This document shows positions 1-6,600 of a DNA stretch of 11,462 bases, one piece after another. The notes under the pieces are model-generated. The model had not been told where the DNA came from, made no database searches, and was given only the letters and a program-made list of their open reading frames with translations. The stretch comes from an uncultured Eubacteriales bacterium (GTDB taxonomy: Bacteria > Bacillota > Clostridia > Oscillospirales > Oscillospiraceae): positions 1 through 11,462 of the forward strand of contig CABPXX010000013.1 of the NCBI GenBank assembly GCA_902461475.1. The letters run 5' to 3'. Position 1 is the first letter of the stretch; each line of letters starts with the position of its first letter. A program made the position numbers and the translations under genes.

Positions 1-317
1 GAACCCTGTTTCCCGGCCTGAATCTGCCCTTCCAGATCAACACGGTAGCGGCCACTCCGGCCCAGACTGGGGCCTTGGAGCTCCAGGCCTTGAGTTTTGT
101 CCTTACCGAGCTGGGATTATATCTGGACACCCATCCCCAGGACAAAGAGGCGTTCTACCTTTTCCGGGAGTATGCCAAGCTGGCCAAGGAGGGCCGACGC
201 CGTTACGAGGCCATGTATGGGCCGCTCACCCAACAGGCGGCAGCCAACCAGGACCAGTACACCTGGCTCAATGATCCCTGGCCTTGGGAATATCGCCAGG
301 AAGGAGGAATGCGCTGA
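1..317 (+). CDS. cotJB: CotJA-CotJB spore coat protein, apparently fused; 5' end outside window
   Basis: Codons are read from base 3, with bases 1-2 ending a Gly codon. The first residues, G-TLFPGLNLPF, match the C-terminal signature of CotJA. After a short linker (about QINTVAATPAQTGA) the same frame runs into a complete CotJB: LELQALSFVLTELGLYLDTH, then EAMYGPL and the C-terminal NDPWPWEY. CotJB proteins are small (about 80-90 residues) mother-cell proteins of the inner spore coat that work with CotJA and CotJC. No stop separates the CotJA tail from the CotJB body. The only candidate separate start is TTG at 75, which lacks a good Shine-Dalgarno sequence and would trim the usual CotJB N-terminus. 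I therefore favour one fused polypeptide, though a separately initiated CotJB from base 75 remains possible. The TGA stop (315-317) overlaps the cotJC ATG by one base, indicating translational coupling. The CotJB identity is firm; the fusion is what the frame shows. Confidence 0.85.
   Translation, partial: TLFPGLNLPFQINTVAATPAQTGALELQALSFVLTELGLYLDTHPQDKEAFYLFREYAKLAKEGRRRYEAMYGPLTQQAAANQDQYTWLNDPWPWEYRQEGGMR
301..307 (+). promoter_or_regulatory. Ribosome binding site of cotJC
   Basis: AAGGAGG lies nine bases before the ATG at 317 and inside the end of the upstream coat gene. It fixes the cotJC start at 317 rather than at the earlier in-frame ATG at 284, which falls inside the CotJB coding region. 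Confidence 0.8.
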
Positions 318-472
318 TGTTTGTCTATGAGAAAAAGCTACAGTACCCCGTGCGTATCAAGAATACCAATCCCAAGTTGGCTGCCCTGATTATCAGTCAA
401 TACGGAGGACCTAACTACAATAGACTATTATATTCTGGTTTCTGTAATGCACATTTCCTCCATACGAATTGA
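317..472 (+). pseudogene. cotJC: cotJC, spore coat protein of the manganese-catalase family, interrupted after about 32 codons
   Basis: The start MFVYEKKLQYPVRIKN, followed by NPKLAALIISQYGGP, is the highly conserved N-terminus of CotJC, a mother-cell coat protein of about 190 residues related to manganese catalases. In intact homologues the GGP motif is followed by a (D/N)GEL-type sequence and the ferritin-like helices that bind metal. Here homology breaks at residue 32-33 (base 410-413). The frame then continues with unrelated residues (NYNRLLYSGF...) to a TGA at 470-472, giving a 51-residue product without any catalytic helix. The start is supported by AAGGAGG at 301-307 and by the one-base overlap with the upstream stop. 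Phage structural genes fill the rest of the window, so the break is best explained by prophage insertion, not decay. If the prophage excises precisely, the gene would be restored. The 3' part should lie beyond the far prophage end. Confidence 0.88.
398..415. other. Probable attL-type prophage/host junction within cotJC
   Basis: Host cotJC coding sequence is recognisable through the codons for Tyr-Gly-Gly-Pro (401-412) and lost immediately after, where the composition turns AT-rich (TAGACTATTATATTCT from 421). The crossover core should therefore lie within roughly TACGGAGGACCTAAC. The exact core cannot be fixed without the attR end or an uninterrupted relative. Conserved coding sites in sporulation genes are typical targets of large serine recombinases, but no recombinase gene is in view, so the enzyme class is inference. 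Confidence 0.7.
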
Positions 473-497
473 AAAATACCATCATCTGTGCTATGTT
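469..497 (+). promoter_or_regulatory. Possible sigma-70-type promoter, weak
   Basis: TTGAAA (469-474) is followed after 17 bases by TATGTT (492-497). The -35 box is good and the -10 box matches 4 of 6 consensus positions. No protein gene follows. A transcript from here would run about 120-130 bases through two hairpins into the terminator at 586-627, so a small RNA is conceivable. AT-rich DNA produces such matches by chance. Confidence 0.2.
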
Positions 498-543
498 GTT
501 CTTGTCGCTTCCGTATACCTCCTTCTTTTTGTATCGCATATCC

Positions 544-575
544 GAAGCCCTGCCGCCGAGAGGCCGCAGGGCTTC
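544..575 (+). other. Strong hairpin with GNRA-type loop upstream of the terminator
   Basis: GAAGCCCTGC (544-553) pairs perfectly with GCAGGGCTTC (566-575). Inside, after one C-C mismatch, GCC pairs with GGC around a GAGA loop. In plus-strand RNA this makes a GNRA tetraloop closed by C-G, which favours a plus-strand transcript. No U-tract follows, so it is not a standard terminator by itself. It could stabilise the 3' end of one of the converging transcripts. Confidence 0.6.
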
Positions 576-585
576 ATCCCTATCT

Positions 586-627
586 AAAAGACAAGGCCGA
601 GGGCTCACGCCCCCGGCCTTGTCTTTT
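586..627. terminator. Bidirectional intrinsic terminator between the cotJ remnant and the phage late operon
   Basis: AAAAGACAAGGCCGAGGGC (586-604) and its complement (609-627) form a 19-base-pair stem with one A-C mismatch and a TCAC loop. The stem ends in A/T tracts on both sides: TTTTGTTTT follows on the plus strand, and TTTT followed by AGATAG on the minus strand. It lies 15 bases beyond the stop of the 2463-residue gene, so it should end the phage late transcript. It would also stop read-through from the cotJ operon into antisense of phage genes. Confidence 0.9.
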
Positions 628-642
628 GTTTTACCATGTGAA

Positions 643-3600
643 CTAAAACGGATTTTTCTTCTCGTCCCACCCAGTGTTCTGGAGCTGCCACAGCTTCCTT
701 CGCTCCGCATTGGTCAGACCATGCACGGATTTCAGCACCCGCTCCACAGCAGCTTGTGTAGTGGCGTCGGCCTGCTTCAGTTCCATGAGCGCCCGGGTCA
801 CCACCCCGGTGTCCGCTCCCGCCTCTTCCATGGTGTCGATGATCTCCCGCTCTTTGTTGGTGGCCACCATGGTGTAATAGGCGGCCTCCAGAGCTCCGTC
901 ATTGAGCCCTGCCTTCTCCAGGATGTCCCGCTGCACCTGCGCCTTGCTCTGGTCATCCGTCTTTGTGGCCGATCTCAGCTCCTTGATGAGGTAGAAGGCT
1001 TCCCGTCCGGTGACGCCCTCCTCCATCATCCACTTGTAAGCCACAGTCTGCTCTGCGGTAAGGCTCTTAAACCCTTCCTCTACCCACTCCTGACCAGTAG
1101 GCAGAGACGTGGTGCCAAACAGGATGGCTCTGGTCACGTTGGCGATAGACTCTCCACGGGAGTCCATGAACATCGGATATTGGAGGATCTCCTCTCCGTC
1201 TGTGTTTACGCTGTACTTCCCTCCTTGTACTGCTGCCTTCACGCCGTTGTAGATCTTCTTCAACTGGCCGCCTCCAAATGGCAGCAGCAGATATGTCAGA
1301 GGGTTCTCAAATCCAGAGGACAGCTCATACAGCTTTCTCTCCGCACTCCAGTCACTATCCAGTGCCGCTCGTGCGGCGTTCTGGAAGTCCGGCAAGGCGT
1401 TCATCACGGGGTACCGGCCGCCGCCCAGGAATCCGCTGATGAACGGGAGATTCTCCGTCACATTCCCGGCCAATCCTTCCGCTGCGTCGTACAGGTCCCC
1501 CCGCTCCGTCTGGAAGTCCGCTGCGGTGAGATCACCAGAAGCCGCATCCACTCCCAACTCAACCAGGTTGGGCAGTTCCCACCCAGTCAGGTCTCCCACT
1601 GTATCGTTGAGCATACCGATGGGGTCCAGAGCAGGCCGGCGGCCCACAATGAACTCATACACCTCGTTGTACAGAAAGGCTCCGACGGCAAACTTTATAA
1701 GCGCCGCCGCCAAAGCGTGCAGCCCTTTGCCTCTGGTGTCCCTTGGCATGTTCTTGAAAAGATAGCTCAGTTGGTTGTTCACCTCCAACTGGAATTGGGT
1801 GAATATCTTGGTCAGCGGGTTTTTCCGCTCGAACAGGGTGGGCATAGACCCTTTGCTGCGGTCTGCCATGACTCCAGCCGTCCAAGCATCCGCCTCTTCC
1901 ATAGCTGCATTTTCGCTCATTCCTCGCTTCACATTTTGTCGGTATCTGGCTCTCACCAGGCTGTCCGCTGTGAAGCTGTCGATGAACTCCATGGGTTTGG
2001 ACATGACCGCAGAGGCATTCTGTGCCCAGGTTTTCACGATCGGGTCGCTCCCCCGCCGATTGGTGAGAAATGTGCTGGTGTCAACGAATCCATCATCACC
2101 TTTGTACGCCCGCAGAGTGTCCCACATGCCGTGGAGCAACATTCCACGGTCCAGTAGGGCGCCGCCCTGGGTCAACGGAATGAAGTTTGTCAGCCAGCTT
2201 CCAGGGTTCACGGCCACCATGTTGGCAGCCACTCGGCTCTCCAGGGCTTTGACGATGTTGTACGCCCTTCTGCCTGCGTCCCCCTCCATTTTCCGGTCTG
2301 CCCGGCTCTTCTTGTTGGCCAGCAAGTTGGTGTACTCGTCCAGCTCAACCACAAAGTTGCTCAGTGCAAAGCGCCCGTTCTTATAGATCTTCTCGATTCG
2401 GCTCTCTTTGTCCTGTTCGGCCAGAGTGGTATTGTCCCGCACAGCGTCCACCTGACGCCGGATTCCCTCATCTCCCGTCCGGTATCGAATCTGGGAGGCC
2501 AGAGCCCGCAGGCGCTGGATGTTGTCGGTCTGGTGGATCACGTCCGCCACACCTTCGATGTAGCGGTCAAATCCTTCCACGGCATCATACGCAGTATTGA
2601 ATCCCAGACGCTCCTGGGCGTTTCCAAACCATCGGATTCCAGGCCGGAAGGTATGGGTCAGGCCGTTGATGGTGGTGGGCAGCGCCGTGACCTCTGTGGA
2701 GATACCCATGGCCCGGCCAAAGGCGGCCAGAATGCCCTCCCCGTTCCCGGGCTGGAAGTGTGGGAAGTACCCTTGCCGGTAGTTCACGGGCTCATAGCCG
2801 TTCCGCACTCGAACCTCGTTCATCTGCTGGAAGAGGTCATCATAGATTACTCGGAACTCCTTGACGGCGTTTCTGATTTTCCCTTCGTCCAGGTTCGGGT
2901 TTTGCTCCCACAGCTCGGCCACCACGCTGCGCCATTCCTCCAGGGTCTTCCCATCTCGTTTCTTGTCCTCCCCCTTCATTTGCTCCAGAACTCGGATGTT
3001 ATCCTCCGCCTCTCCCAGCAGCTGCACAGCATGGGCCTCGGACACGAGATTCCCCTTTGCCTCTTTTCGGGAAAGCCCCAGATTTCTCACCCGCTCCCGG
3101 TAGGTGTTTTTCATTCTGGTGGCGGCAGCAGCCCCCTTGTGTACCGGGGTGAAGTAGGTGGAGATGATTTGCTCGGCAAGGTCTTTGTCTTTGATGATGT
3201 CCCGGATGTTCCGCTCCATGGTCTCCCGGGAGTAGAGGATTCCAGCCGGCTTGTCCTTCCAGTCGTTGGCGGTCTCCAGGAAGGTGTCCGCCTCGGCTTT
3301 CGCCTGCTCTTTTCGGCTTCGGTTCCACGCCTTGATGCCCTTGGCCAGTCTCTCGTATTCCTCCTTCGCTTGATAGACGGCTCTGATATCCTTCACGTTG
3401 AGCTTGTCTGGGTCCAGGTGCTCCAATTTGATCTCTCCACGGAGCAATTGCCCCACAGCCACCTTGTCATCGTTGGTCAGGAGGCTTTTTGCGTTGACCT
3501 TCTCATATTTTTTCCGGGCATCCTTCACTTTTCTCCAGCTTTTCTCCACCTCGGCCTGGGTGGTCGGTATGGCTTCTTGCCTGGCCGTCTGGGCCGCCGC

Positions 3601-6600
3601 CTGTTCATCAGCATATCGCTTGACATTCCGCAGCCCTCCCAGCATGTCGGTGACAGCCACTTCAAAGTCATGCTTTGCCCACCGCTTGAAGTCCTCGTCT
3701 CCTCCATAATATGCGTCCAGGCTCATCTCAACTTTTTGGAAACCATCCATCACTTTTGCAATGTGCTCCAATTGGTCCGATGGGTGTGTATGCTCTTCGT
3801 TGTTAAAGAACCCAGGCCAGTCCTCAGCTAGCTCCATGTAAACTTGGTCGATGTTGGTGCGCCCCTTGGTTTTGATTCTCAGTCTGTTTTGGTACTTCCT
3901 TCTGAACGCCTCAAAGTCCGCAATGTCTCCGTGATACTCTTTGGAGAAAACCAGTTCCGTATTCCGCAGACGGTTGTACAGGTCCCTGTACTCATCCATC
4001 AGACCTTCTTTCACCACTACGCCCTGGTCGTAGGCATTTTCAAAGAGGCGGTCCATGCTTTCCTGAGAAATTCGCCCTTTCTTCAGGTACTCCTCCGAGA
4101 TTTCTCTCACTGTCTCCTGAAGGTATTCCCGTTGGGCTGTGGTAGGAACGCTCAATAGGTCGCCCAGCTTGCGCACCATGGCCCGCTCCGCCCTGGACAG
4201 ATAGTTCTGGGCTTTCCTCGGCAGAGTATCCACGATACTTTCCTTGGCATCTTCCGTAGAATATGCTTCTCTTTGGTCTGGCTCCAATTGTTTTCTGTCC
4301 ACAGAGGCATCCTTCTGCTGGGCTGCTCTCATCCGCTTCACGGCTTCCGGCATAGGCTGACCGGGAAGATAGATATTACCATCATCCCCAAGGGCGAATT
4401 CCGTGAGGGTTTCTTCATCCTCCACCGAAAACTTCTCTTCGGTTTGCCGTGCCTGGCTCTTGGCTGTATCCTTGGCTCTCTGCCGCTTCACAGCCTCCGG
4501 CATAGGCTGACCAGGAAGATAGATGTTCCCATCATCTCCGATGGTAAACTCATTGAGCGTCTCCTCGTCCTCCACCGAGTACCGCTCCCAGCCTTCCTCC
4601 CGGTCCCAGCGGTCCCACATCTCCAGCATGGAGCCTCCGTCCACGTCCACCCGCTCCAGGACTACATCCATGGCGGCGTCATACTCCGCCTCACTGATCC
4701 GGCCCTCTGCGTAGGCGTCCCGCAGGGCATCCCGCATCTCCTTTGCCTGGCGGTACACCTCCTGTTTTTTGGCATCCTCCTCCGATGATTGCTCAGCGCT
4801 TTCGGCCTCTTCCACGCCTCCATCCCGCACCCCTGCGCCGTTCTCCTTGGCTGTGTCGGTCGGCCCGGTCGTTCGCTCGGTGGCCTGGGCATTCTCCCGG
4901 CTGGCCCGGATGGCCTCCCGCTCCTGGGACACCTCTTGGACGGTCTCCTGGTATCGGCTGGTTTCCACGCCGAAGGCGTTGATTCCTGCGTAGGCATCGG
5001 CGAATATTTCCTCCAGGATTCGATAGTACGCCTCCACCACCTGCTCATTAGTTCCGTTTGGCGGAATGTCGATAATGCCCCGCAGGTTTTCAATGTAGGT
5101 ATTTATCACCGTCTGGAACTCTGCTTGGTTGTACTTGGCCATGATGCGGTTCTCGGCATCCCTCACCATGTTGGTGTTCCGCCCCGCATAGACGTGGAAT
5201 TCCTCGTGCTTGGCGATTTTCTCCACGCTCACCCTCGGATGGTCCGCCCGCACGATAATCCGCCCAGGCATCTGCACCCCTCGCACTGTGCCCACGCTTC
5301 CGTCCGTGTTGGACACCTCCATGTCACCCAGCACATAGGTCACGGTGGACCCGGTTCTGGCCTGGACCTCCTGGGCCACCTGCACCATCTCGGTGTCCCA
5401 CAGCTCCTGTGGCATCACCAGGACGTTTGCGGTGTCTGTGCCCCTGGAGAGGCCCAGCTGGCGGCTGCTTACTTCTTGTCCCCGAAGATTCTTTGCAAGA
5501 TCATTTCTTGCACTTGCTGCTCGGCCTTGTTCAGAGGTCTGGGCGGCTCCTGCTGGGCCTTCTTCCACGACTCCAGCTTGCTGGCCGGGACCCTGACCAT
5601 AAACCCGTCCCGGTTCTCCATCAAGTAAATCTCTTCCTGCTGGGGTTGTTGCTCCTGCTGCTGGGGCTGCATCTTCTTCTCGTCCATTGACTCCTGCTCC
5701 TTCATTCAGATTTTGAGGATTTCTGGCCTCATTATTCTCCCACGTATCTCCCAGTGTCAAGCCCTCAGGCTCTCCGCTCTGGGCCTCCTGGGCGGCGGTG
5801 GCGGCCTGTACCGTCTCCCTGGCCTCCTGCACCAGCCGGGCGGTTTGGTCAGCTCCTGCGTCCTCCTGGGGCGTTCCCTGGGCCGTCTGGCCTTGGGTGT
5901 CCTCCCACATGGCCCCTAGGCGCAAGCCCTCAGGCTCAGCGGCCTGTGCCTCCTCCGTGGCCGTCTGCTCGGTAGCTCTCCGGGCCTGGTCTCTGCCCTC
6001 ATACCAGGCGGAGCGCATGGCATACTGGCGCTCCACCTCCGCCCGGACGTCTTCGTTTTGCCCACGGCTCAGGCCGTAGTAGTCGTCCAGGATGTCCAGG
6101 GCCTGGCTTGTCTCCCCTGCATTGGTCACACCTCGGAAGTAGTCCACGCCGGACTCGCCCATGTATCCGTCCACGGCGGTGGCGTCAAATCCGCCATTCC
6201 GGGCCACCTCCTGCCCGGCTCTTCCGGCTCGGACTGCCCCCATTCCTTCCAGGAGACCCGCCGTCAGGGCGCCCATCAGGAAAGAGGTCACCACTTCTTG
6301 TGGGCTGACCTGGTACTTCTCGTCCAGGATCAGCGTGGCAAAGGCGGGCTCCAGGACGGACTGCAATCCTTCTTCCACACCCTCTGAGAGCATGTTTGCC
6401 CCCAGCTTGATGGCGGCCTGTCCAAAGGCGTTGTCGATTTTCGACACCATCTCCGTGGCCTTTGCCAGCGGCGTGGCGCCCAGCTTGGATATGCCGCCTA
6501 GTACATACTGCAACCCAGCCTCAGATGCGCCCACCAGGGTGGCATAGGCCGCCGCCTCGTCCTCAGAATATCCCTGCCGACGCTTTTCTGCGTATGCGTT

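Noticed and set aside
411..710. Minus-strand frame across the junction region, including a 42-residue version from ATG 539
   Set aside because: No ribosome binding site at its starts. It spans the terminator and the end of the giant gene, and its low-complexity sequence matches nothing I recognise. The AAGGAGG complement near 517-525 is not followed by a start codon.
469..3831. Long open frames on the plus strand opposite the giant gene (469-2157, 2533-3831; similarly 7573-8940 and 10034-11260)
   Set aside because: They are antisense shadows of GC-rich coding sequence: His/Leu/Pro/Arg/Ser-rich products without domains or ribosome binding sites, while the minus strand has coherent domains and starts.
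4662..5093. Minus-strand alternate frame of 143 codons inside the giant gene
   Set aside because: Arg/Pro/Ser-rich shadow composition and no ribosome binding site, while the giant frame keeps its normal codon bias and the metallopeptidase-like domain there, unlike at 5469-5687.
5469..5710. The nested frame as an artefact of two compensating sequencing indels in the giant gene
   Set aside because: The nested frame is closed by a TGA directly upstream and a TAA downstream, so it cannot be a shifted segment of the giant protein, and it has its own ribosome binding site and start.
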